NCBI RefSeq assembly: GCF_037975245.1
Contig: NC_092579.1
Span: 19,864,678-19,924,677, forward strand
Direction: 5' to 3'
Length of the DNA stretch: 60,000 nucleotides
Origin: Apostichopus japonicus
Taxonomy: Eukaryota; Echinodermata; Holothuroidea; Aspidochirotida; Stichopodidae
Numbering within the stretch: position 1 is the stretch's first letter; the number at the start of each line of letters is the position of its first letter. The notes under the pieces are model-generated. The model was not told the origin of the DNA and made no database searches. It was given only the letters and a program-made list of their open reading frames with translations. Positions 35,715 to 47,700 of the stretch are shown in pieces. A program made the position numbers and the translations under genes.

Positions 35715-38700
35715 GTAAAGAAGGTGGTCGGATTTCTTGTAAAACTTAGCAGTGTGAGGCCAAATGTTCTCTGGGTTATGTTACAGCTTGTTCTTTCTCC
35801 TCCGTTCCAGAATATTTTGGAGACCTGTGAAAGTTACAGGGTTTTCCTTTTTTTAAGCTGTGTTTTAAAGAACCGGGAATGGGGTGGGGGGGGGGGGGTT
35901 GAGGGATGAAAAGGGACAAGATTAGTCAACTCCAAACACAAAGTAAATGGTATGGATTGAGTTAATCTTTGATATGACCTTCTGAGAATAGTTATCTGAA
36001 ATTTTCCAAACACAATAATCAATTTGGAAGATTTATTGTCTTGGGAATGATTGTATCTCCTAGCCTACACGGAACTTGATTTTGCCATTAGCGTAGTCTA
36101 CTTCTGTTTCAATATGTAGTCATTACACACTCCTCAATTCTCTCCACCTCCAAAGATTCCACTTCTGTACAAACTTTTGTTTGCTTTTTCCCGAGTCGAA
36201 CTAGGTTCTGAGTAACAGCAGAAAGCCACCTGCAATAGCAAAGCCTTCTCCATGAAATGAAAAGAAAATAACAGTGGTTGAAAACGTACGTTTGGCTGGA
36301 AAAATAGCTAGTCTTGAAGCGACTTGCCAACTCCAAATCGGATTTATGGATTTGGATGAAGGCATAGTTGGGGATGTTTGCTTTCTAACATGTATGTGCA
36401 CTAATAATGTTGACATTCATCGATAAAGTTTCCATAATATTCTTTGTAATGTCTGACTCCTAGTGCAAGGTAACCCACCTGGGAGATGTGTTTCATTATT
36501 GACCTTGGAATCCAAGGTATTTTGGCTACTGTAAATCCTTAGAAAGCTACCAGTTGAAACTGTGGGAAAAATTTCCCTTAGAGATCTTTTATGAAAGTCA
36601 TAATTGAGTTTCTATTTGTATGTCTGGAAGGTTCAGCAACACACTTTACTAGTGGGTTGGGATTACAAGTGGTGGGGGAAGTGGGGGGTGTTGATGGGCA
36701 GGAATGGGAGTACTTGGTCCTCTCTTCTCCCTGCAGCATCAAGAGCTGGTTGTCTGGGTTTTGTCAACCTACAATTTATCAATCGGTGTGTGTAGTTTTT
36801 TTTGTCGAGTCTGGGTAACAAACAATGGTCGTTACAAAGCGGAGATTTTCAAAGAGATACTTGTGGAAGACTTGATATGTAATCATTTCATGAGTAAAAC
36901 CGCAAAGAAGACAAAGATGGAGGAATGTTGTGCTGCTGATGTTAGATGTAAGAGTGACTTAGATCTGCACCCAGCACAAAACTTTGATCACAGGAACTTT
37001 TTAATTGTGACAGGGTTACAGAACAGGCTACGTGTACCGCCAGCCGTTTGTGAGACACAAACTGAGCGAAGTCGCCTACCCAGCCGCCTCCACCAACTTC
37101 ACCTACATCTACAACAACAAATTTGAGAAGAGCAAATACGAGTTTTACCCATCAAGATGTTAAACAGGAGGCAGGCCGGCGAGAAGACGAAATGGCTGAA
37201 CATGCCAAACACATACTCCAAGGTGGAGGTAGCCCAAGAGTACGCCGACTGGGGAGAGAAAGAGGAAGGGGAAGACGAGGGCTATAAGACGAAGATACAC
37301 GTGAGTAGTAGTGACATGTAATTGGTGGTAGGCACATCATCCGTTTGACAGAATCACCCGACAGAATCCTCAATTTTGGGCAATTTGGGGACTTTGTCAA
37401 TTCAAGACATCGATAGGCACTTGCCAAGGTGATGAAAATGTTTTGATTTTAGCACTTCAGGAACAAAAAAATCTAAATCTAAAATGTCCTTCAGATGGAA
37501 TTATCAGAAGTTAGTCATCCTTTGTTTGTTTGCTATTTATTTAGCAAATGTTTGATCTTTTCAGAGAGAGAACAGGGATAGAAGGGTTGGGGGGGGAAGG
37601 AAAAAGCGGGATTGTCACTATTCTGGACAATGTGATTATGCGTCATCCACAACTTTTCTCTCTCGTTACATTTTTCACAGTGGGTAGGTGACAAGGACCC
37701 CAAGAGTGGTGATGCAGTCGCTATCACCGATCCACAACAGTTTGCAAGACAGACAAGATCCTAAGGAGTACAAGAAGAAGGCTAAAACCGTACGTTGACG
37801 ACGTTATACACTGTTATTTCTAATTGATTGTTTTATTTTTGTTATTTGTCACCACTTTCTCCTTCCTCTCACTTCTTTCCCATTTTTCGCCTTTCCCCTA
37901 ATTCACAGAAAGATCAAATGTAAGAGACGATCAAGGTGACTTTCTTTACTTTGCATATAGCAGAAGGGACAGAGGTGATCAGGCTAATTAGCCATGTGAA
38001 GTTGCACCTCTTTGGGCGTTGGTTGGAGGGGGAGAAATACACCAAGGGTTTCGTACAGAAATATTGCATAATATTGCGTTCACCTGGTGGTAATTGGAAT
38101 TGATTATAAAGTGTAGTAGGTTAAATGCTACTTCACAAAATTGATTGATCTTTTAGCTTTCAATTCAGTCTTCATCTCTGAAATGCTCTCTCAACCGATT
38201 CTCCATTCAGTGATTAAACGACATCTGGAGTCTACTTTAAGTCTCTGCTTGTTTGTTTGTTTCTGTCCTCTCTAAATACAAAAGTCTCAATGTCTGCCCC
38301 ATCCATGTTTTGCCATGCCAAGCATCATACATTTACGGGCTAATTGCACCCATTTCGACGGCACTGAAGTAAAACTCATCAAAGTGTTTTTAGGGAGCTA
38401 TCCAGTAGCTACTTAACCAGATACAGGTTATTTAAACAAGTAGTGAATTGCTACCAGCCACTCTACTGATTGCAGGTTTGGCTGCCAGTAATCAATGTGG
38501 TTTGAATACCTTCAACAAACTCTATATTCCTTGGCTTTTATGCTCTCTGTCTTTGGCTTATTAAAAAATGTATACCAAAGCTAAAAAGACGAAAACACAA
38601 CCCATGTGCTGTAAAATGCTTTTCCTTTACACGCTAACAGCAAAATAATGCCTAACAATACTAGTGTAAAGCCGGGGGTGGTAAGGTTGTCGGTGTGGTG

Positions 38701-41700
38701 ACGCCCATGGGGGGAGATGAGGTGACACAAATGACTGAGTCAAACAATAAGTATTGAGGTAGGCAGTATATTAATGGCTCCTCTCTAGCGAGCTCTCATA
38801 GAGCTTTTAATCTGCCACGCAAAGGTGAAAATAAACATCTTGAAACAATGAAGTGTCACACAGACGAGTAGTTATTGTGAACACTGAATAGTAAGTGAAA
38901 GTTATTAGAAACTGTGAGGGGTGTCCAACCCTCAAACAAAGGAGCTGTGGGAAGCCAAGGAGGTAAATAATGCATATTCCCACATCCTCCCCTGCTTTAA
39001 CTAAGTTTGTCCTCAAACTTTTAAACGCATCAGTTTGTCACATATTCTTGCAAAATACTTATCACTTACAAAAGTAACATATATACCGATACTTGAAGGA
39101 AGTTAGTAAAAGGTGAACAATAAAATGAGATAGCGAGGTTTTGTAAAGATAAACCCTAAAAGAATTGTCAATATGACAGAGAATGCACAAATGCTATTCC
39201 TCTAAAACATGAATTTTCCGTAACTGTACGAAACTAAAAATTGTTGATACAATGTCAAACACATCTTACTTTTCAAGACATTAAGGTTACAACTCTGACT
39301 GCTCAGATTGTTCAAACTAGGAATGTAGGCAACAATTTCCTCAAATAAAAAGATTATCCAAACAGAGTTATGACATATTTCCAATCAAAAGCACTATACC
39401 TCAGCATGTCAAAATTTGGTGAACACGGCAATTTAGTAAACTAAAGATAAATCAAAAACTCCACCACCAAAGTAAGCTAATCTACTAAAATGAAACACTA
39501 AGAATGATTTTCTTCTCCCCAAGGTTGTCATGATATAAAACCTTATTGTCGAAGAATTGACCTCGGCTCGTGATATGGATTCCAATGGTGACCCTTATTG
39601 ACCCTAGAACTCCTGCGTGCTGGTTCGGATTCGTCGCTTTGGAAGGAATCACTATCCTCCTCGCCCACCCCAAATGAATTATTACTACTACTAGAACCCC
39701 CACCCAACATGATACCTTTTACTTACCCCTCACTAGAACTGACACTAGAACTATCACTATCAGACATTGGTTCCACACTATGACCCTGACGGACGATTCG
39801 CTTATTCACAGCCCATCGTCGAGGCTCTGAATGTACAGCTAAGGGACAGAGGCGAAGCTCACGACGATGTACCACTTTTGTTCTGCCACTTCCATCTGCT
39901 GGTTGTATTTGATAGACACCCTCATCGTTGGGTCTTGAAATGACCTTGTACACCTTATCCCCCCCAAGCATTTGCTCACTTGTGTCGACCAGTTGGATGA
40001 CTGCGAAGGTATACCCTGGCGCCAACATCTAGAGGTGTATCCTTTGCCTTCTGGTCGTAATGATCCTTTCTGGTTGAAGCATGTTTACGGATAGACTCCC
40101 CTGCTTTTTCAAATGCTCTGGTTAAGGCTTCCGTGTGGGAGGCAAGCCATTTGTGTACTACAGTTCCTTCTATGTTGTCTTCCTCTTCAGACGAATACGT
40201 TCCCAACAGAAAATCTACTGGCAACCGAGGGTCCCTACCAAACATGAGATAGAAAGGAGTAAACCCTGTGGAAGCATGCTCAGTTGCATTATAAGCATAT
40301 GTCACCTCGCGCAAGTGTTCCAACCATCGACGTTTTTGTTTTGGCTCCAGTGTCTTCAGTAAGTTGTGTAATGTTCGGTTGAACCTCTCTGCTTGTCCAT
40401 TCCCTTCTGGGTGGTAGTGAGTTGTTTTTGATTTTGTAATGCCATACAAATTACAGAGGTTGTGGATAAGTGACGACTCAAAATTTCGCCCTTGATCCGA
40501 ATGTAGGCGTTGTGGTATGCCAAATCTGGAGAACCATTCTCTCATAAGAACCTTCGCAGTTGTCTCTGCAGTCTGATCTTTCGTCGCAACAGCAATGGTG
40601 TACTTGGTAAAGATATCCGTCATCACTAATACATTTTCCTTCCTATGGAGGTCTGGATCCAAAAGGGTGAAATCCACTGCTAGTATCTGATTTGGAGTGT
40701 TGGCAATCATTGGTTTCAAAGGTAGTCTAATTCTTGGCGGCATCTTCGCCTTGGTGCAACGGTCACAGTTTTCACACCACTCTTCTGTGTCAGCAGACAT
40801 ACCTGGCCAATAACATCTTGCTCTAATGGTTTGCAAGGTTTTCTTTACTCCTTGATGTCCTAGTGAATCATGACAGGCACGTAAGACATCCTTTCTCAAA
40901 ACAGTTGGTAACAATAACTGTTTTGTCTCTCCCTCATTACAAATACAGTAGAGAAGTCCATCCTTCTCAACAATCTTAGTGCGTTGTCGGACAAGAAGCA
41001 TCACTTCTTGGAGTTCCCATTCTCTTTCCTCTGCTGTGGGCACCTTATTCAGAGTATGATAGTGTTTGTACCGTTTAAGGGCAGCATCCTTGGACTGTAG
41101 CTCCCTTAAGTTCTCTTGGGTGTAAGCTGGAAATAAAGGCAAAGATGAGTTCAGAGTGGCACCCTCTTCTGGTTTCATTGATGTCTCTACCCCATGGCTC
41201 ATCACTTTGGTCTGGACTAAATCAATGGGAATGGTAGTCAGCCCCACCAGTTGTGTAAAGGTACTGGAGCATGTTAAGTGTCCTTCTGGGGGTGGTTTGC
41301 GAGACAGTCCATCAGCTGCACCATTTGCCTTTCCTGGTTTATATATGACCTTGAAGTCAAAGAGTGCCAATTCTGCCATCCATCACTGGGTTACAGCATC
41401 TAACTTGATACTGTCAAGGTGGGCTAAGGAGTTGTTATCCGTAAATATCATGAACTTCTTTCCTAGCAGGTACTCACGGAATTTTTCCGTCACGGCCCAT
41501 TTTAGCCCAAGCATCTCCAGTTTCATGCTTGAGTAACTCTCCATGTTCCTCCCGGCACCCCTGAGCGTTCGGCTGGCATACGAGATTACTTTCTGCATAC
41601 CATTCTGATGTTGAAATAACACAGCCCCAAGTCCTTGATGACTGGCATCTACTTCCAATTCAAAAGGCTTGGTGAAATCAGCATACCCGAGTATCGGTTG

Positions 41701-44700
41701 TTCACAAAGCTTTGACTTAAGCGTTTCAAAGGCTACTTGGTGTTCTGTGGTCCATGCTAATCTCCGAGTTGAACTTTTCTTGCTTTTCTGGTCATGGGAA
41801 GTGGTTGCTACTAGCTAGGGTATGTAAAGGTCCAGCAATCTTAGAGAACCCTGGCACAAACCGGGGATAAAATGAACAGAAGCCTAGGAATGACCTCAGT
41901 TCCTTCACACTATAGGGAACTGGCCATGTCTTCACAGCTTCTATTTTGTCTTGCTGTGGCATCACTCCTTCCCTCGTCACTCGGTGGCCAAGATATCGTA
42001 CTTCTGGCGAAAAAACTCACATTTGCTGGGCTTAATTTTTAGCCCATGTTGTGTGAGTCTCTGAAACACCAGGTTTAACCTCTCCAAATGATCTTCAAAA
42101 GTCGATGAGTAAACCAGGATGTCGTCCAAATAGCACAGGAGAGATTGGAAATACTGATCCCCCAAGCAAACCTGCATCAAGCGTTGGAACGTACCGGGCG
42201 CATTACAAAGCCCAAATGGCATACGCACATACTGGTAAAGTCCAAAAGGGGTTATGAATGCAGTCTTTTGAGCATCCTCTTCTGCCATTTCTACCTGATG
42301 ATAGCCAGATATCAGATCAATAGTAGAAAACCACTTAGCATTCGTCAGGGCATCCAAGGACTCCTGTATTCTTGGTAACGGGTAAGCGTCCTTTCTCGTC
42401 TTACCGTTAAGTTTTCAGTAGTCAATGCACAACCTTAATGTACCATCCGTCTTACGTACCAGCACCACTGGAGAAGCATAAGGACTAGTACTTGGTTTAA
42501 TCACTCCCTTCGCCAACAACTTTTGTACATGTTCCTGTACCTCTTCGAACTGACATGGTGGTATACGACGGTATGTTTGTTTAACTGGTTCATCATCCAC
42601 TGTTGGTATGGTGTGTCGAATAGTGTTGGTTACACCCAGGTCATAATCAGTTGAGGCAAACACATCCTGGTTCTTCATTAGCAGACACTTAGCTTGTCTT
42701 AGTTGGTCTTCAGATAAGCCGGGCCAAAGTAGATTTGGAACATTGAACATTTCTGGAGTCTTGCTGCTATCAGTAGATACATGATTCACCTTGGCTTCAC
42801 AGCCTTCAAATACGACAGTTGCATCTTCAACCCAGGAAACCCCTTGTAATTTACCACGTGGTGTCCTCGGCCTTAGCCATACCTCTTCATCAGTTAGATT
42901 GAGAACCTGTAGACAAGACTTTCCTCTAGGTGCAAAAGCCAGAGTTGCACCCACTGAAACTCCTTTTGGCAACACTTTCACAGGTTCCAGGATAACTTCT
43001 TTCCAAGTGGGAACTACTGAACAGGTGACCTCGACTGCCATAATGGATCTAGCTGCAATCCTGACTTTGTTCCTTCCTGCAACCCCTACCAAACCTTGTA
43101 TCACTTTGGTGGGTGGTGTGTCCACCAGCAACTAGATATCATCAATTTGTTAACCAAAACTTCAGGTGACAATTCCTTAAGGACATTCATTCCTAGCAAC
43201 ATGGGCACATCCTTAGTCACCCGCACTACCAGTATACCACGGCAAGGTATGATGAGCTCACCTATATGTATATCTGCCACAAAATATCCAACGTATGGAA
43301 GGTCTCCTCCATTGGCAGCAGTAATAGTCAGCCAACTCAGCTGTTCGAGTGGGACACTGGAGAAACTACGCCGGAAGCATTCTTCTCGGTCATGGTGGTA
43401 ACATCGGATCCAGTGTCTACAGTTGCTTCAAAATTTACACCGTGCATCCTAACTGTCGTTGTAGGACTCCTCCCCACAATCACTGGACTTGCCACCATCG
43501 AGCCTTCAGACCTACTAATTGCACCCAGTTCCTGGCTCTTGGTTCTGGGTGTTCCTAGTTTCCCTGTCCTGTCCTGTTTGAGGGTCCTGGTACACTGGGT
43601 TCGGGCATTCGCTGGCAAAGTGGCCACGCTTATGACAGCGATAGCACTCTATCTGGCTCTTATCACCTCTTTGTCTCGTTTGACGACCTTCTGTTGTTCT
43701 GTCTGTCATTTCTAGCGTCTCCACTCTTTTCGACAGTGCTGTCTGGTCATTTTTTAGTTCCTGCAGAATCCCTGTCTGCTTCTCCACAGTTGTCACAAGC
43801 ATCTCCAGGATAGCAGACAATTGAGGGTTAGGAGTAGCTTCCATCCCATATACTCCAGGCTTCTGGGCTTTGCGCCGGGGCAAGTTGCTCGACTCCTCGG
43901 ACATGTCTAAGGCCCAGTCTTGCAGAGCGATGAAAGAGAGGGTCGCATTATCCTTCATCAGACGTTTGACTTCCCTCCGCAGGACCATATCTGACAGGCC
44001 ATCTCTGAACTGTTCCTTGAGTGTACCTTCCACGTCTGGAGCACCATCGAAGGTCTTTAACTTGTCCGACAGCTTCATCAGGGTGAACGCATATGTGGAC
44101 ACAGACTCCCCATCCCTCTGTACCCTGTTACACAACTCCCTCATAAGGCAGCTAAGGGAGCGCCTCTCTCCAAAAGTCTCCTGAAGGAGCATGAAAAGCT
44201 TCTTTGGCTCAGATACGTCACTCTGTGGCCGGTGCCTTACCTCTTGTCGGGCACTCCCTTCAAGATGTGCGATGACAAACTCTGAGGCATCCTGGTCTTC
44301 CAATTTCCTCAATCGCAGAGCTGCTTTAGCTTCCTCGATGAAGGAAAGCACATCCTGATTTCCTACCCCAGAGAATGATCTCAATTTCTTCTCCTTGGGC
44401 AAGAGGTAGACTACACCCGGGCGTTCGGAACTACCCTTCTTGGCCTCCACCAGTTCTTTCTCCAGCTCATTCAGACGTTGACGCATCTCATCTAAGTCTC
44501 ATCTAAGAATAATCCCTTGAAGTTCCTACGTCCTTCAGCCATCTGTGTATTACCCCACTCGTACTACCAAATGTAAAGCCGGGGGTGGTAAGGTTGTTGG
44601 TGTGGTGACCCCCATGGGGGGAGATGAGGTGACACAAATGACTGAGTCAAACAATAAGTATTGTGGTAGGCAGTATATTAATGGCTCCTCTCTAGCGAGC

Positions 44701-47700
44701 TTTCATAGAGCTTTTAATCTGCCACGCAAAGGTGAAAATAAACATCTTGAAACAATGAAGTGTCACACAGACGAGTAGTTATTGTGAACACTGAATAGTA
44801 AGTGAAAGTTATTAGAAACTGTGAGGGGTGTCCAACCCTCAAACAAAGGAGCTGTGGGAAGCCAAGGAGGTAAATAATGCATATTCCCACACTAGTGTGG
44901 TGCTCAGATGTTCAAATCGGTGATCAGACGATTTTAAATGCAGGATAATTTCTTTTTTTAAGTCTTCAATATTTATAGAAAAACATTAACCAATCAGTTT
45001 TCAACAAAATTTTGAAAAAAGCAAACAAGGCAGACAAATAAAATTTTCAACTACATCAAGGAATTTCAACTGCATCAAGATTGATGTCAAGTAAATGAAA
45101 TTAATACAAAATAAAAAGAACAAGGAAATGCTTATCATTTTGAAGGGAAAATTGAAGGGAAAAAAGGCTATCATTTTCCAATTAAGTTGCTTCTGATGTG
45201 AACATTGAAAAATTGAATGTACTACTCCAAAGAGAAGCAAACCCAATCTGGAAGTTAAGACACACCAGATGCAGTTCTGGTAATTATTGCATGGCACAGA
45301 AATTCAGTCGTGTAAACTACATAAACTCTGGGAAGTTTTTCTTATATCTCTCTTTTTTCCCAAACATTGCAATCATTTTTTTAACACAATTTTTTGCATT
45401 CTCGTCACAGTGCCATCAGAGGATTAATTTTCACTGCCAATATGTTATTGTGGGTGTATCAGGATGGTTCAAAAATTCAAACCCCTGTGAATTGAATGAC
45501 AGAGAGATGATCAAGAGACAAAAACAAGAAAACATTCATTTGATGGTAATATGACACCAAAAACTGTCTAAGCCCTCAACAGTTATCCAGGTGCCTGCTT
45601 ACTTTACAATTTTTGTGGGACTAGACAGGGTATGGTCAAATTTGTAGTCACAGCTTCACACAGAAATTCACAGTGTCTTCTGAGAACGCTGTTAGTTGCT
45701 TGACTGTTAGTTGTCAAGTCCGTCTGGGTGACTTCAATGCACAAATGAAGACCAAAAGAGAAAGCAGCTTGTCTTCCTGGTATTGAAATTCCTTAATTAA
45801 TAAATCAAAGTCTTTCAGAAGAATTCAGGGCAACTGAAATGATTGATTAACAGTAATTTAACCAAACCTGTGGAGGAAGTTATCTTGGCAAGTTGAGCGC
45901 TTACAATCCAGCCGTGGCGAATCTCTAACACTTTTTAGCAGTCGAAGAATCAAGAAATATTACTCTTGAAATTAATTGTTGTTAATTGTTTTAAAAGTTG
46001 TCACATTTTGTGGCATTCTTTTCCTCTACTTCCTTGGATTCTTAAAAGCCATTGTTATTAAATGAGACAAGCTTCTTTGAACTGTTGAGAGAAGAGTGAA
46101 CAAACAAGAAATTTAAAAGGAGACTATGAAACAAAGAGATAGCAGTACAGTTACCTTTAGTTAAAATTGGTCGTAATTATCGTAATGGGAGTCGGTGACG
46201 GTCAATGATTACTTCCTTCCTGGGTTTGGATAAACCGTTACAAGCTTTTGTCACTGGGTCCTGTCATTCTTCCAACCTGTTGTTGACAAATTTACCTGTT
46301 TAGAGTTCCTCCTGTCAAGAGTTACGAGTCTTACTTTTTATTGCTCTTTGCTGTCATCTCAGTGAAGCTTGAACATATATGCAAATGTAAAGTTGATAGG
46401 AATTATTAAACCTATAATGCATTTATCCATATAATTATTATTATGATGAACCTCTGCATATACATTATATCAAAAATAACACTATCACATTTCTGCTTTC
46501 CATCTTGAGAGAGAGATGTACAGTTGACAGTCTTTCTGCAATATTTTATGTCATATTTTCATGCCATATATATTACAAATGGAAGAAGTATGAGTTAATT
46601 TTATATTTAACACATATAACACAGAAGTATAAATTATATTATATTACACAAGGAGAAATTAAACTGACAAATGTGATGAATGGTTTCATCCTCTGCTGAT
46701 TCTTGTCTTGGTAAAAAGAGGGACGAGAGAAACACAACAGAGGTTTTTAAAAAAGAATTAACAGCTCACACCTCGTCTTCCTTGATTTTGCCTTCCTCAG
46801 CCAATTGACCCGAACGCTCAAGTCAAGTCTAAATGAATTATCCAGAGGGAGTAACAAGACGAGGCTGTACTGTACACGGCCTACGCTCCCAATCCATTCA
46901 TGTCAATGGCAGAGAGAGAAATCCTTGATTACAAGAAAGACATTGCGGACAAAACTGGTCAAGGTTTGTTCATCTCATTTTACAAGTCCTGTAGATAAGT
47001 TTTTTCTTATCTGGCCAGGTTTTTTTTGGGGGTGGGGGGGGTGGGCATATTGGTCTGATATGAGGGCTCACTGACACGGCTTGGGTCTATGACCTTTCAG
47101 CCCTTGTCCCCCACTCCCTTCCCCTACCCCTCCCAAGGAAAGGGAATTGCCATGAAAGACAGATTTACACCCTACTTATACTTAGTATAAGTCTGTTTCA
47201 CTGTTCAAGGAGAGTGAGAAAACCCATCTTACGTTTCCTCCTCCGCAACACAGATGTGAATCTCTCCTCAACAGTTCCATTTCTGGCTTAAAACATGCTA
47301 CCCCCCTACCCATGCCACCACATTAAAATCCTGCTCCTACACTCCCACTCCAATTCTGTTAAACTCCACTATCATCCCACCCCCCCTCCTCACCACCACT
47401 GCTACCTACTTACACCACCAACCCTAGCTTATACCCTGCTCGTAGGCTGAAATAGAATGGTCTGTCGTCACACCTATGGAGGGTGGTGTTGACCCACTCT
47501 CAGTCGATGGATTACATCATCATCATCTCTCACTCATAGATCTACTTTTCTCTCCTCTTCCTCGCTACAGATGTGAAGGAGATTGAGCGATCATGCAAGC
47601 CGAGGAGACTGAAATTAAAGAAACCAAGGAGGAGAGTGAGGATGGAGAGAAGATCAGAACACAGAAAATTACAACCAAGACTGACCATTCACGGAGGTAA

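Larger units (their letters stand above)
38661..44895 (-). mobile_element. Ty3/gypsy-type LTR retrotransposon, full length, with target duplication
   Basis: Two 320-bp LTRs (38665-38984 and 44572-44891) bound a 5.6-kb interior read on the minus strand as gag then pol. Flanks carry CTAG on both sides (38661-38664 and 44892-44895); ACTAG is an equally possible 5-bp reading. The LTRs differ at 4 of 320 positions, so insertion was fairly recent. The order protease, reverse transcriptase, RNase H, integrase is that of Ty3/gypsy. No envelope frame is seen. Pol has two in-frame stops and several frameshifts, so this copy cannot move by itself. It lies in an adducin intron, antisense to the gene. Confidence 0.94.

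Noticed and set aside
35547-35909. Independent 120-residue plus-strand protein
   Set aside because: Only its part at 35593-35714 is coding (adducin exon); the rest is read-through into introns.
39723-40028. Chromodomain at the integrase C-terminus
   Set aside because: The piece fits a GPY/F-type integrase end and a Ser-rich tail; no chromodomain aromatic cage pattern is visible.
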